Positions 35,995 through 49,130 of a stretch of DNA of 64,000 bases are shown here, piece by piece (the stretch's first letter is position 1; each line of letters begins with the position of its first letter). A model generated the notes under the pieces. The model was not told where the DNA came from and made no database searches. It saw only the letters and a list, made by a program, of their open reading frames with translations. The translations under genes were made by a program, and so were the position numbers. Origin of the DNA: Tyto alba (taxonomy: Eukaryota; Chordata; Aves; Strigiformes; Tytonidae); contig NW_024881303.1 of assembly GCF_018691265.1 (NCBI RefSeq), positions 13,447,777 through 13,511,776 of the forward strand. Direction: 5' to 3'.

Positions 35995-36607
35995 TGTCCT
36001 GGTTTGGTCTGAAATAGAGTTAATATTCCTTTTTGGGGACTAGAAGAGTGCTGTGTTTTGGATTTAGCTTTGGTTTCAGTATGAGAAGAATGCTGATAGC
36101 ACACTGATGTTTTCAGCTGCTACCGAGACTTCAAGGACTCTCCGACTCCCCATGTCCTGCCCGTGCGCAAGGGCACAGGGAGCAGGGAGGGAGCACGGAC
36201 AGAGCACCAGACCCTAACTGGCCAGTGAAATATTCCATATCATGGAACGTCATGCTCACTATATAGAGGAGGGGTGGTTGGGAAGGAGCTCTCTCTCTCA
36301 CTTCTGGGATTGTGATTGCGGGATCTTGGTATCTCGGGGTCACTGGCCGGCAACGGGCTGGGGATTGGTCAGCGGGTGGGGAGCAATTACATTGTGCATT
36401 GCCTGTTTATATATATATATATATATATATATATTTTTTCTATCAACGTCATTGTTCTTGTTTTATTGCCATTATTAAACTGTTCCTATCTCAGCCTGCG
36501 AGTCTCCCTTCATCATTCTAATTTCCTCCCCCATTCCCAGGTGGGGAGGGGGAAGGGAGGGTGACCAGCTGCAGTGGTTGGTTGCCGACCAGGCTCAAAC
36601 CATGACA
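35995..36607 (+). mobile_element. Solo LTR of an endogenous retrovirus (ERVL-like)
   Basis: A 613-bp element begins TGTCCTGGTTTGGTCTGAAA and ends CAAACCATGACA. It therefore has TG...CA termini, flanked by a perfect 5-bp duplication CCATG. 'GTGCTGTGTTTTGGATTTAG' and 'GCAATTACATTGTGCATTGC' match an abundant LTR family I know from non-galliform birds, usually assigned to ERVL. Internal signals are a TATATAG box at 36260-36266, an ATTAAA poly(A) signal at 36474-36479 and a (TA)n tract at 36408-36434. No gag, pol or primer-binding site follows, so the provirus was reduced to one LTR by recombination. Class assignment is from memory; a 5-bp duplication is consistent with ERVL. Confidence 0.9.
36408..36434. 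repeat. (TA)n microsatellite inside the LTR
   Basis: About 13 TA units followed by a T-run, lying between the TATA box and the poly(A) signal. Confidence 0.9.
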
Positions 36608-36612
36608 CCATG
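36608..36612. repeat. Target site duplication, right copy
   Basis: CCATG directly after the LTR, identical to 35990-35994. Confidence 0.9.
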
Positions 36613-39600
36613 TTTTCTGTACCCTTAGTGGGAAGTCACTCCTTTTAAGGTCACAGTTTCCAGGACTTCTAGCTTAGTGGTTGAAACCATGGAAGCTTGG
36701 TGTTTTCCCGTTCTGGCACATTCTGTTGAGCAGATCTGCCTCCTGATTCCTCCCTAAACTAACCTTTATTTCAAGGGATCTGTTTCATACCTTGTTGTCC
36801 ATCATCTGGGTGGGGTTCTGTGTTGTAGGATGCAGGAAGAAGGGCCTCCCATCTGAATACTTCATCTGCCTCCTCTCGCTGGAGACATACCTACCTCGCT
36901 TTCAGCTAGCTCGCTGGGGTATGGGTAGCAATCCAGCTGTGGAAGAGTGGAATTTAGTGTGGGCTAATTCCTGTATGCAGTTTACCCAGCTTCTTTGGGT
37001 GCGTCCTGCACGGCTGCTAGACCACAATGGAAACTACCCACGCAGCTTCAAACAGCTAATGGAGCGGCCTCGCACCCACCACACCCAGTGTCTGGAAGAT
37101 TCTGGCCCATCTTGCAGAGTAACACTATGCAGAGTTACAGCATCTGGCTTTGGCAAGTCTGCAGGGACAGACAGTCTTTGAAACAAAAACAAAACCATGC
37201 ATCCTCACCACTGTTTCTTCCTTTATTAACATGACTAAATGCTGCAATGCACACATGTGGGTAAGAACAGGAAGAATGTACCCCACCAGTGAGTGTAAAG
37301 GAACTGTAGTGGCTCAGCACCCTGCAGGATCTGCTGCTTGAGCTGATCCACAGCTTTTTCTAGCCACACCAAGGGTTTCACACATCTTAAGCAGAGTTGG
37401 CACTTGCAGTGTGAAAGCTACCTAAGAGGTGTCAGATTTGGCCTTCAAAATTGAAGGAATTTTATCAGACACTTTTACAAGCAGATTGCAAATGCACCTA
37501 TCCTTAAACCCTGAGTATCCATACGTTTCACCAGAGATGCAACTCCTTTCCTTGTCTCCTTCATACACGAGTGATGCAGATCTCCTGTGATTTACATGCA
37601 GGCACAGAAAAAATGGATTTTTTGTAATCTTGCTTGTGTTACTACAAGTATACTTTTCATGCTGAGGAACCGAGCACCTTCAACTCTTTTTATTGCCCCC
37701 ATGACTTGCACCTCTCAGCTCTTGGCCTATGGATGTCTAGAGATGGCAGGAGATAACAAATATTTTAGGTGAAAGATGATAAAAGAACGCAAGAATTGTT
37801 TTCAGTCTTCTTTGGCATACCAGGCTGTTTCTCCATTTTGAACACTTCTGCAGAAGGGCTTATTCTGGGAGAGTTAACACTGAATGGATCTGTTCTTTCA
37901 TGGTTTTAGTGATTTCTGCATGAATTCATTGTGTTTTCCTTGTGCAAGTACCTGTGTTTGTGAACAGACTTGAGCAGATAAAGACTGTTTTGGCTCTTCA
38001 GTTTGTCTTTGAAGATATTTGCCAACCTTAGACTTCCACAGCAGGAATTGTGCAGAAGACCACATATACAAGAAAATCATCCATGTAACATTTAAAACCC
38101 ATTGTTTCTTCCATTGGTTAAGAAGAAACACAGTTTGGCTAGTTTCTTATTGAATGTGCTTTTATGGCCTTCCCACAACAGCTTTGATGATCTTGTGGGA
38201 GTATGTAATCAGAAATTATTAAAGGAAAATCCAAGCTACTCAAAGCTAAATGCATCAGTTATCTTGTTAAGGGGAAAAATGTATGTGGATGCTTCAGTAG
38301 GATTAAATCACTGCAAGATGTCATAACCTTCTGTTGTGATTGCATATAGGGAACCTGATAATCTTAGTTGTCTTTATCATAAGGGAGCAGAAAGATATAT
38401 TTATGCATACATTTTATTACAAAATGAAACATAGCACTCTAGGCACCGAGTGAAACAACAGTGTGTGTGTAAATACATATGTACATACTCGTGTATAAAC
38501 ACACATTCTTTTAGTACATGCATATTTCCTTCCAGATGCAGTCATACTCCTGGCTGCTGTGAGGGTTTGGCAGCTTTCTTGTGCAGTGTGGGTGTTTATC
38601 ATTCTACTGTGATTGTTCACATTGAGATGAGTTTCCTCTTGGGTGCAATTTTCAGACACATGTTCCTGTCAACCAAGGTCAATGCTGAGCCAGAGAAGCA
38701 ATGCACAGGTGGTATGTCAGTTAGGCTCTTTCTTTTGGCTGCAGACAGTGGCACTTCTTATGATTAAACCATTGCCCTGATTGAATACCAAAAATATTAG
38801 AGTCTTTTTCATGGATTTCATAGAAATGGTTCTTTAAATAAACAAGGGAAAAAATGTGTGAATGCATTAAAAATAGACTCTCAGGACATGACCAAAAGCC
38901 TGTTTAAGTTGGTGGAAAGACTCCTTGGATTTCAGCAGGCTCTGCTTCGAGCCCTTAATGCATGGTGTGGTGTCTGTAATCCCAGGTGGGAATAGCTCTT
39001 CATTAGGTAGGAGGTAGCTTCTGACTTTACGCTCACAAGGTATAGTGCTGGCGGCAGTGGAGAAAGCTCGGGGTGATGGGAGAGTTTATGGCAAAGAATG
39101 ATTTTTTTCTACTTGGGCGGCAACTGAATTCTAAACAAAAAAGACCTAAGGGGAGAAATACATCAGGGTCATTACAACCGTCATTTGGCAGTTAATAACA
39201 TGTATTCTTGAAAGAAACTGTTAACACAATTTTGCTGTTTCTTGCCAAACAGCATAGGCAAGCTGGTTATGTTTTGGAGCCAGAATTGGACTGCAAGCTT
39301 TAGAAATGCTCCCTAGGATCAGCTGATCAAAAAATATGGGAAGCCGAACATGATTAACCCTCCTACCTGAAGAAATCCATGCTTGTCCACTCATAAACAC
39401 ATATGGGTTTCTGTCAAACTTCAGATGTGTAGTAGAGATTATGGAAAGTTATACCAGATTTTTGCCTGTCCTTGAATGTCAGTAATAATAACCTATGATG
39501 AGGTAATACTTTAAGATCAAGGAGGCTGATATTAATTGACTTGGAAGAAATTTATTCAGCTATTTAGACTGTATAATGGTTTTGATTCCACTAGGAGTGA

Positions 39601-40907
39601 ATAAAAGCCAGAATTCAGCCTTGTTAGTCAGATTTTTCCTGCTAGAGCAGCACTTCCTGTCCAGAGCAAAGGAGGAATTGGTTATTCCTCCCAAGACTTT
39701 GATGTTTCTCTGTTTGTCCTCTTTAGCCTGGAACAAACAAGCTAGAACTTGCCTCTCACTGTGTCTGAATTGCCGACATCCATGACCTGTGGGATATTCG
39801 AGGCCTGAGAAGGGAGACCAGTCCCAAGGGTCTATCACAACTTGGGATTCACTGTGACTCCAGTACTGCCACTGTGCCATGGCTGCATCAGCCCTTTTAG
39901 AAGGGCTGGTAGTAAAGTAATGGTAGCCTGGACTATGAAATCAGCAATAAAACCCGAGAAAGGGGCAAACTCTGTATGTGGTGGCAGGAGTAATTATAAT
40001 GTTCCACTGAAGCTGGAGAGGGAAGGATGTACAACAGGCAGGCTGGAATCTAACTCACTGTGGTTTGCTATCGCTGCCTTGGTTCACTGGGGCAGTTTAG
40101 CTGTGATTCTGTATCACTAGGTTACATAAACTAAATATTGCTTAAAGACTTGACTTCAGCAAGTTCAGTACAATACAGGCCAGCCAATACAGTAAGCGAC
40201 TTCCCTGCAAACTTATAGAACAGTTTTCTTATTGCTCTGAGATATTTGGTTTTTTTTTTTTTTTGAGACTAAATTGGTACTTTTTAATGTGCTTTTGAAT
40301 TTGTTTGGAGCATTTGACTGTGCCAAGCCCTGAAAAACTGGAGGAAATGTAATTCAGTAACTGTACAGTATAGAATTTCTTGTATGTGCTGTGAATATTG
40401 GCACAGAAGGAAACTTAATTAGGTGAACTGTACCGATCTCTTGAGTATCTCATGTATTTCTTTCTTGCACACATAAAGAAAAATATCCTGCACTTGTTTA
40501 CTTGTTGTCATTCTGGAATAAATCCACTTTAGTCAATGATGTTGAACTACTAAGCCACGCTATTGATAAGGCTGTATTTTATTACATGCTTCATGCAAAC
40601 CAGAGAGTACTAGGTATGTGATTTTAGTTTCAGATGCAGGATGTGTGATGCAATCCACTACAGGGTTTATGCACATATGCACTGAGCATATTTTTGAGCT
40701 ACTGTACTTTGAAATCTGTGCCAGACATCTATGCAGCCAGACAGTAAACAAAGAAAGTAATACCTTAAGCCAGAAACCTTCAACAGCACAGAGAGCTTAC
40801 CTCAGAGACTGCAAAGGGGAAGTGCAGCATGTGTTAAGTCACAAAGGTTAGTAGGCCAACCAAGAGCAGTGCTGTGCCTGTGAGATGCACGTATGGGATC
40901 TCCAGTC
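36613..40907. other. Non-coding stretch with one repeat copy
   Basis: No gene recognised; the 129-codon plus frame at 36792-37181 has no known relative. At 38908-38961 'TGGTGGAAAGACTCCTTGGA' with 'TTTCAGCAGGCTCTGCTTCG' and 'AGCCCTTAATG' is a clear palindromic-family copy. A T-run lies at about 40251-40264. Confidence 0.5.
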
Positions 40908-41012
40908 AGTGTGAGTTTTGCCACTGATTTCAAAAGGTGTAGGACTGCCCCAAGTGTTTCTGCAGCAGTTTCATTCCATTGGCATCAATGGAATTACTTC
41001 AGATTTGGTCAA
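40908..41012. repeat. Ancient dispersed palindromic repeat, longest copy
   Basis: 'GCCACTGATTTCAAAAGGTG' at the left and 'CCATTGGCATCAATGGAATT' then 'ACTTCAGATTTGG' at the right. CCATTG-GCAT-CAATGG at 40976-40991 keeps a perfect 6-bp inverted repeat at the presumed centre. Confidence 0.6.
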
Positions 41013-44000
41013 GGATGCAAAAGGTGAATTTGATCTGCTGTCAAAGGAGGTTGTGAAATTTTATATTTATTGCTTCATTCAAAAACATTTTCCCCTGATT
41101 ATCAAATACCTCATGAACATTTTGCCTTAATCTATGTAAAAGTGCTCTTAAACATTCTGATGCCATTGAACACAGATTTCACTGCATGATAAAGTATTGT
41201 AATTGCAATGGATGTTAACTGTAGACTCTTCCAGATCCCTGAATGGGATTTTAAATTACAAAGTTTTGATATGTGGCTTACATGTTCCTGGAAATTCTGT
41301 GAGATTAATAAAAAGATTATAGAAAACACTGTTTGGTATTCTTTTTTTTTTTTTTTTTTTCTCCAAAAGCCAAATGTAATGTTAAAAGCTAAGCTTGAAA
41401 CAATCTGGTCTGGCTGCACAATTCATTGTAGACTTCAAGGAGGCTTGAAGAACTATTTCACATTCCTCAGTTGCAAGTGAATAGAGCAATGAAGAAAAAA
41501 AAAATATTCTGGAAATGGGAAATCAAATATAAAATGTATTAATAGCAGACAAGGCAGCTGAAGTATGATAATACTTCTACTCATTTTGGTTTGGTTTTGT
41601 TGCTTTTTTTTTGTGTGTGAGTGATTTTATATTTAGTTAGTTTTCAGGTAATTAATTTATTTTTGATCCACTTGTAATAATGATTATTATGACACGATTA
41701 GAGTAATGTAGTGGCTGGCTAATGATACTATCTTCAGAAGCATCAAAATCAAGTTGTGATATCTAATGGGAAATGTAGTTTCTGATCTTTTCTCCCCATC
41801 ATCATAATGAAAAACACTTATAGTGTCAAAAATTGTTTTTCTTGTGTGCCAAACAGTACAATGGAGTAATTTGGAGAGTGTTTAGAGCTTTTGTCTTCTT
41901 TCCTTGGAATATAAGTATACTGGCTCTGCTAAAGCAGAAAAACTAATATTCTTAAGAAGGTAGAGGAGAGAACAAGTAGCAAAAGATGGTGAATTGCAGA
42001 GTAGTCAGATAGGAGGAAAACTACAAAATCGGATTTCTCCCAGTGGATAATGTCCATATTCCAGAGGGTTCAATCTCTGAACATCATCCAATATCTGAGG
42101 AGACTGAGAGGAAGACTGATGAAGGGTTTGTGCCAGTCATATTCTGTCTGGGAAAACAAAAAGTATTACCAAGAATTGGTCCTTGGATTTCAGTGGCAGT
42201 TTTGCAGAAAGAAAACTCAGACTTGTAACTGACTAATTTAAAGATATTAGTCATACTGACATTGTCCAATCTTCTTCTTTTTTCTCCTTGTGTAATATCA
42301 TTACCTGAAAAATAAAGAAAATAATAATCATGGTTCTATCTGCTTGCTTGACTGGATAGGAGTGTGCTATAGTTGAAAGACTGGTGCAGTACTGTGTCCA
42401 GAGAAACCAACTCTTCAATCCAATCTTGAACTGACAGCTTTAATATAGAAAAGGAAAAGGATTTTTCCTTTACAGTGGTCCCTCCATATAACAGTGATTT
42501 TTTGAACAGAGTTTTGTGTTTGAGATTCAGTGTTATCCTCAGGGTTCATCTAAGAGGTCGTACATCCACAACGTTCAGTAGTAAATAGCTGGATGAGACC
42601 TGTTAAATCCAAAAATTGGGTCTTGTCAGAAATGTAGAAGATTATAACATGTTCAGGACCAGATGGGTGGCTAACCTTCCCAAGATTTTGTCAGCTGAAT
42701 GGGGGCAACTGTCCTTGAATATGTGAAGAAGAGACTCTTGCTTCAAGGGATGGATTTGCTCCCTTCCCTGCAACCTAATGGTCAAAATTCTTGTGCCAGA
42801 TTGAGAGCAGAGTTAGCCAGGAACCTTCAGCTTCTCTGCACTTTATATACATTGGTTATATGGCGGTCATATGTGTGGGTTATAAAAGGATGAAAAAGGT
42901 TCTTTAAGCGAAGTACAAATAACAAAAAATTAAGGGCTCTTTGACTCTTTACAGGAGGCCTATTTAGCTAGTACTAACAAAGATTTTTTTCCAATTTGAC
43001 TAGCATGGGTTCAAGTTTGATTTAGTTACTTTCGTTATATTTCACTCTGGCTTTTTTTGAACTCTTGCCCTTTGCCTTTGTGATCTCTGTTTTCCTTCCG
43101 TCTGTAGTTTTCTTTCCTATGTTTCACTCAAGCAGATTCCTTCCATCCACTACAAGAATGGGTACTCAAATCAATTGTTGATTGAAATCCTGGCTCCCTG
43201 GGTGTTTCTCTCTGCTGCCTTTAGTAGTGTCAGGATTCAAGATACATTTGTTTTTCTTTCTTGCCATTACACAAATACTGCTCCCTAGTAGGACTTTGAA
43301 GTTCGTATTGTATTCATTAATAAGATTTTAAATCTTTTCAAGACAGTCCCTCCTAGCCCTTCTCCACCAGCAGGATGTGTAGCCCGTTGCACATGAATTG
43401 GTTCCGGGAGTGGGGCCAGGGAGTATGGGAGTGGGGCTGGGCCAGGAAGCGGGAATAGCTGCTTCCCTAAGTGTAGAAGGGATTTCTGGGTCCTAGCTTG
43501 GGAGGGTTGAGGGAAGAAGTGTGGCCATCTGCGCTGAGCATGGGTAGATTAGCTTCTCCAAGAGCTGCCAGCAGTAACGGGGAATGGGGTCTGCTAGGAC
43601 CCTAGGAGGTTCACAATTTGTGAACCAGCTGTGATTTCAAAAGTTAGTTTGACCGAACCGGGACGAACTGTCTCCAGCAGAGTTTTGGCTACCCACAACC
43701 TCTGTTGGCTTAGTCCTGTATTTCTGATGCCAATGCATTGCCTAATGATGTCAGCGGGTGTTTTGGGTTTGCAAGGAATGCAGGAATGGGATCGCTGAAA
43801 ACCAGAATCTGTATGTAGAAATGTTCTAAAACAGAAAGATGTTTTGCAGAAACTTGCATTAAACATTTTAGCAAGAAAACAGAGCTTCTCTTAGTCCCTT
43901 GGCTATTGTTTTTATGAATTATCCTTGCAGGTAGCTCACGTTCTTCCAGGCTGTCTTTTGTGAAATCCTTCTGAGGGGAAATAACTCGGGAGAATCTCTC

Positions 44001-45143
44001 TGACCAAGACAGCATTCACTGATTGCCTGGATACCATTGAAGTTTGCAAGACTTCAGAAGCTTAAGTACTTTTCTGAATTATGCCTTGACAGATCAGCAT
44101 AGCTATTCCATTGGATCTCTTGCGGGGATGATAATGTCTCTCAAGTGTTAAAGATTTCAGATTTACTTGATTTTTGTCCTAGAATTTAACAGTATGCTAT
44201 GATGTCTATGCAGGCCTTTGCTAGACTTGAGGCTTTTATCAGTTGAATGGAGCGGAGTCACTACAATCCTGAGGGTATTTCCAGCCACAGCCAGTAGCAC
44301 TGTTGCCTCTAACCTATCTTCTTGTAGATTCTTTTGGAGTAGCGTTCCTTTATTTTTTCTTGGTTTTGCTCAATGGCATGTAAGGTCTGAGAGAGGAGTT
44401 GTGTTCTTTGCACTACATGTGTCACATATGATATGAATCTATGCTTTTGTCAATGGGTCTATAATGGGCTCTTTGGTGCAGCTTACAATCCACAAGTGGT
44501 TTCTATGCTCTTGTGCAAAGAACTGATTATAGTTTGATCCACACAATAAGTATTCACTTTTCTAATGCGATGCTCTAAGTATTTGGGGATTTCTTAATTA
44601 TTAAGTGTCTAATGTGCTCAATAAATTTACCAGGTTAATCAGTTATAAGCATCCCCAGGTAGCTTCAGGATGAAAGCTTCTGAAATGTATCAGCTTGTTA
44701 GATGTTAGTTTTTATACTCAAGACATGCTGGACACCAGAGAGTTCCTGATCTAAAAGTGCATTGAATCAATAGCCGTGTAGCCTTCAGCCACTGCTGTGT
44801 GCTGGCTTTTGTTAGACTATAACAGCCCCAAATGTGGTGGGGTTTTCTTCCATTCTGATAGAGAAATGTCATTGGCCTCTTCTGACCTTGTCCTGTGGTC
44901 ACAGATGAGATTTTGAGAGGTCTTTTAAAAGGAGTTTGCTTCTCCCTTGGTACGATAATATTGCAGAGTACTATTTCCTGGATTTTCCTGCTAGAACATA
45001 AGAGTTCTTACAGTGGTAAAGTTTTAAATAGAGTTTGAAATACTTGGCATCAGGCTAGAGGTTTTTGCATGCAATATTAGTCAGTGTGACTTGTCAAACC
45101 CCTAAAAAGAGTGGCTTGTGCAAGAAACTGCCTATTCCCCAGT
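41013..45143. other. Non-coding stretch
   Basis: AT-rich, with a T-run at 41342-41360. 'CCTTGGATTTCAGTGGCAGT' with 'TTTGCAG' (42181-42207) is another probable palindromic-family copy. No gene recognised; the minus frames at 43594-44015 have no known relative. Confidence 0.5.
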
Positions 45144-45965
45144 AAATCATAGACGTGTAGGATTGGGAGGGAGCTTAGGCAACCCGTCCATCTCCCTGTT
45201 TTGCAGATGAGCCAAGGACTATTTTTGACAGTGATTTGTCTAACCTTTCCATAATGGAGTCCAGAGATGAGGATTCCATGACCAGCCTCGGTGAGCTGTT
45301 CCAGTGTATGGCTGTTTTTGTTAGTTTGTCCTAGTAGCCAACAAATCTTCTTTTGCCACATGGTAAGTGGAACTATTCTTCTAACCTTGCTGGACATGAA
45401 GAACAGTTGATCACTGTCATATTTATAACAGCATCTTGCATATTTGAAGACTTATGTCTTCCCTCAGTCTGTTTTCTAGACTAAACAAACCCAAATCTTT
45501 CAGCTTTTCCTCCTAGATTGTATATTCCAACCTGGTGTGCTTTTTTTTTTTTTTTTTTTTTTTTTTATTGCTCTTCTCTGGACTCTTCAGATTGCCTGCA
45601 TATATCTTGAAACATGTAATTCAAAACTAGACTGTATTTTTGATTAGAGGCATCACTAGTGCCAAGAGGTATGGACTAATTACCTCACATATAATGACAT
45701 ATTTGTGAGAGAATCATACGACTAACTCAGTTTGTACGTGGTTGTATCTTAGATTTTTCTGCAGTTCTGTAGCCAGGTTGCTTTTCTCTACTTTGTAGAT
45801 GTGCATTTGATTTTCCTGCTGAGGTGAAGAACTTGTCCTTTCATTTTATCCCACTAATTTGACAGTCAATGATTAATTGACAACTCTAAACCTGTCCTGT
45901 GAAGGTTTTCCTACTCATCACAACTGGATGCCCTGCAAATATGAAGTGTACCTTAACATTCCATC
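45144..45965 (-). mobile_element. CR1 LINE, pol end and 3' UTR, antisense
   Basis: The longest repeat in the window, about 820 bp. Reading the plus strand left to right gives the CR1 antisense order. It starts with 'AAATCATAGACGTGTAGGAT', then the 'TTTGACAGTGATTTGTCTAA' block and 'ATTCCATGACCAGCCTCGGT'. It continues with 'CTAGACTAAACAAACCC', 'TTGCTCTTCTCTGGACTC' (with its first T expanded), 'ATCACTAGTGCCAAGAG', 'GATGTGCATTTGATTTTCC' and finally 'GGATGCCCTGCAAATATG'. The last block is the complement of the FADDTK catalytic region; its Asp codons are mutated. A run of 26 T residues at 45541-45566 has expanded inside it. Dead copy. Confidence 0.85.
45541..45566. repeat. Poly(T) tract within CR1
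   Basis: Twenty-six T residues where the CR1 antisense normally has a short T-rich segment (TCATTTTTGTTGC), so this is a post-insertion expansion. Confidence 0.85.
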
Positions 45966-48900
45966 ATTCTACTTCTAACTGGGCTTCAGTCAATCTTTTC
46001 AAAACAAAACAATAACAGTACGGTTTTCATTGAAGAATCATATAGTAATATGTTTTGCAGAACTTTCTTCTACTGGTTTACTCATGAAAGTGCTGGGGGC
46101 ATGTTGTGCAGCATCTGTCACAATCTTACTAAACTGGAGATCCTATCTTCTGTTTCTCCCTTAACCTGTGGGCCGTAAGCATGGAACAAAATCAAATGGT
46201 CTGATATGATTTGTTTTTCACCTCCATTAGGAAGGTTGGCCAGAATACTACCTGTGTCCCTGGTTCCCCCAGCCCTTCCCTAGAGCCAGTAGTCACTTCT
46301 GGTCTGTCTGGTCTGAGTCACACCTGACAGTTTTATTTAGTGCTTATGAACAGCATTGGGCAATGGCTGGATCACTAACTAAAGCTTGGCAGTATGTCTG
46401 TAATATCATGGATTTGGGCTTCTGGCAGGCGGGCAGCTTACACCCTGGGATGCTGGGTTGACAATGGATGTCTCTGTTCATTTCAGAAAGAATTGTAACA
46501 GAAACAAAATAATCTTGCTGTGATAGTCATAAATGAAGCAGACAAAAAAAAACCCAAAACAAAACACGACAACTTACCTAGAGTCTGGTCCACTTAGTAA
46601 CAGTTTTCCCCACACTGAAATAGTCCCTCTTTGCTTCCCAAATTATTTAAGAGCAATAAACATACTCATCAGCTGACTTCTCCAATGACTTTGAGAAAGT
46701 TTTTAAAGGGCTGCTTTATTTCCGCCTGCCCCCCCCCCCCCCCTTTCCTCCCCCCCCTCCCCCCTTCATTCCTGGCAAATGCACAAACATCTAACTGAAG
46801 TCACATTACTTAAGTAGAAACTAATAGAAGAGCTGGTTGTACAAGTAGTCCAAGATCTGGTCACAAATATGCCCTGAGCTGCTGGTCCTTTTGGAGTGAA
46901 ATTCACCTTGGACAGAGACAAGAATTGCACCTTGTTAGCTTAAAAAAAGGTAACTATACTCCTTGTATTTTAGTCAATCCAGCTATAGAGTGAAATGGGA
47001 AGGCAGAAAAGGAATTTCAAGATTGTTGGCCTGATAGCTTGGTGGCTATTTATAGCAAAAGAGAATAATCGTAAAATAAGATGAAAATACTTTGCTTTAA
47101 TATTAAGTTATCCTAAAGTGAATCATAGTCTCTGAACCAATAAATAATGGAGAAAAGTGTTTAAAAAGGAAAAAACAGTAATGAAAGCGTGATTTTTTTG
47201 GTGTCTTCTGGAAGTGTGATGTGCCAACTGCAGTAGTAAACATACCTCCTTTGAATCTCTGGAGATAAAAAACAGCCGTATACTTGAGCTTAGGTGGTTC
47301 ATATGGGTTCATAACTGTTTTGTATCTTTTGAGCATTCAGGAAAATCCGGCCCACAGATTTTTAAACTATGATTCTGGCTACAGAGGCACAACACATTCT
47401 TTTCTGTTTTTAATAAGTCTCTCTCTTTGTGCAACAAATCCTTCTAAAAAATTGTACCAGCAGTGCTAACCAATGGGCAGCAGCTAGAGGCCGGGGGGAG
47501 AGGAATTGCTTTGGCTGGACAGAGACTAAGGGATTTGTACACCCAAATTTCTATTGTTTTTAATAGGAATTTGGCTTCAAAAATCTTAGCCCTCTTATGT
47601 ATTCAGTCTCTAACAACCGGAGGTCTCAAACCATGCATTCCTATCTTGCTGGATCAAATCCTCCATTGGCTGGTGCACCCGCCAGGGGAAGCAGGGATGT
47701 TGTTGTGCACATCCTCTGGTAAGACTCCTCCCTTGTCAGGTGCACTTCGCTGCTTTTCTGATTGAGAGCAGCTACCATCTGCTGGCTGGAGCTTACAGCT
47801 GAAGGATGGAGGAACTCCTATCCCACCAGGAGTACAGAGGTTACTTAATAATCTTAAGGAGGTTTATTATGTTATAATGTGGATTAGTTTTTCTCATTCT
47901 TTCAGTGGCTTTTCAGAAGATTAGGAGAGAATTTACGAAAGTGCAGGACACTTGCACATTCTACCTTTATTCTGTATGCTCTGGCATACTGTCATTCTGA
48001 TTATCCCATGCAAATAACCGAAGGAAATAGAAAAAAAAAAAAATCTTTGAATAACAGCAGAAATTGATTATCTCATTTCAGTTCAGCTGGGAAACCCAGA
48101 AGCTTAAGTGTGTAACAAGGGGATGCTAATTTAATTCTGAAGACCTATATGATTATTGATAATTCTGTAATTTAGCATTATTTACAAGAGGGTTAAGTAT
48201 TACTGTTACTTTATTGTATTCAGTTCATCAGTGGCTTATAAATAAAAAATGTAATTTGGTAAGGTGGTTGCAGGTGAAAGGGAAATAATTGCAATAGTGT
48301 TTGCATTTTCACTACCTTTTCAAGTGACTCTTCATACAGGGACAGCATTCGCTACTGAATATGGTAATGAAAAAACTGCAAAGAAGTAGGTTCCTGAGCA
48401 GAACTCCAGTGGCAGTGCAGTTTGATTAACATATGTTCAGTGTAAGTTTGTTAATGTGGAGGATGTCAGAGAAATGAGAAACTGAGAAACCTTGATCAAG
48501 GCATCAAGACAACGGGACACATCATTTTGACACAGGAATTTTTATGGATTGTATGGGACTGGCTGTACTCCAGAATTAGTTCCAGGCCGAAATGTAATTC
48601 CATTCTATATCTTCCTTCGTGTTAGAAACCTGAGTAGCGAGTGGTTATTACACTGAACTATATTACGTGCGCTATTTAAGCACACTGAGTACAGTACATG
48701 ATTACAACTCTATTTTTAAGTACACTTCTCTTTAATATGTTTTTACTTAGAATAGCTCTGTAGGTTAATGTTGGACTCAACCCGTATACACAGTGCATGT
48801 GGTTCTAGAGGGAAGTCGCATTATCTGCCAGCGCTGAGCATAATGAAGACGGGAAGTGCTCTCCAAGCTGTACGAAAAGAATGTACGAACAGGCATGATA

Positions 48901-49031
48901 TTTTTATTTTCCTGCCCATTGCAGCTGATGATTTCATCCCAAGAAAATAAGTGCGCAGTGCAGAGAAGGTGATGGCTGAAATTCTCTACCTGTTCCCATA
49001 GACATGCAGCTTTCTGGCAGCATAGCTCAAC
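45966..49031. other. Non-coding stretch with low-complexity tract
   Basis: No gene recognised. Polypyrimidine tract at 46721-46767. At 47526-47579 'ACACCCAAATTTCTATTGTT' followed by 'TTTAATAGGAATTTGGCTTC' is a probable copy of a related old palindromic repeat. The frame 47463-47765 (100 codons) overlaps it and is not a known protein. Confidence 0.5.
46721..46767. repeat. C-rich polypyrimidine tract
   Basis: A run of 15 C residues and two further C-runs broken by T, about 47 bp in all. Quadruplex/i-motif-prone and probably length-variable. Confidence 0.85.
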
Positions 49032-49130
49032 TGAGCAACCTGGTCTAGTGGAAGGTGTCCCTGCCCACGGTAGAGGGGTTGGAACTAGGTGATCATCAAG
49101 GTCCCTTCCAACCTGATTCTATGAATTCTT
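49032..49130 (+). mobile_element. CR1 LINE 3' end, sense
   Basis: 'CTGAGCAACCTGGTCTAGTG', 'GAAGGTGTCCCTGCCCACGG', 'GGGGTTGGAACTAGGTGATC' and 'AAGGTCCCTTCCAACCTGAT' followed by TCTATGAATTCTT are a nearly textbook avian CR1 3' end. It is much less diverged than the other CR1 pieces here, so a younger, severely 5'-truncated insertion. Confidence 0.92.
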
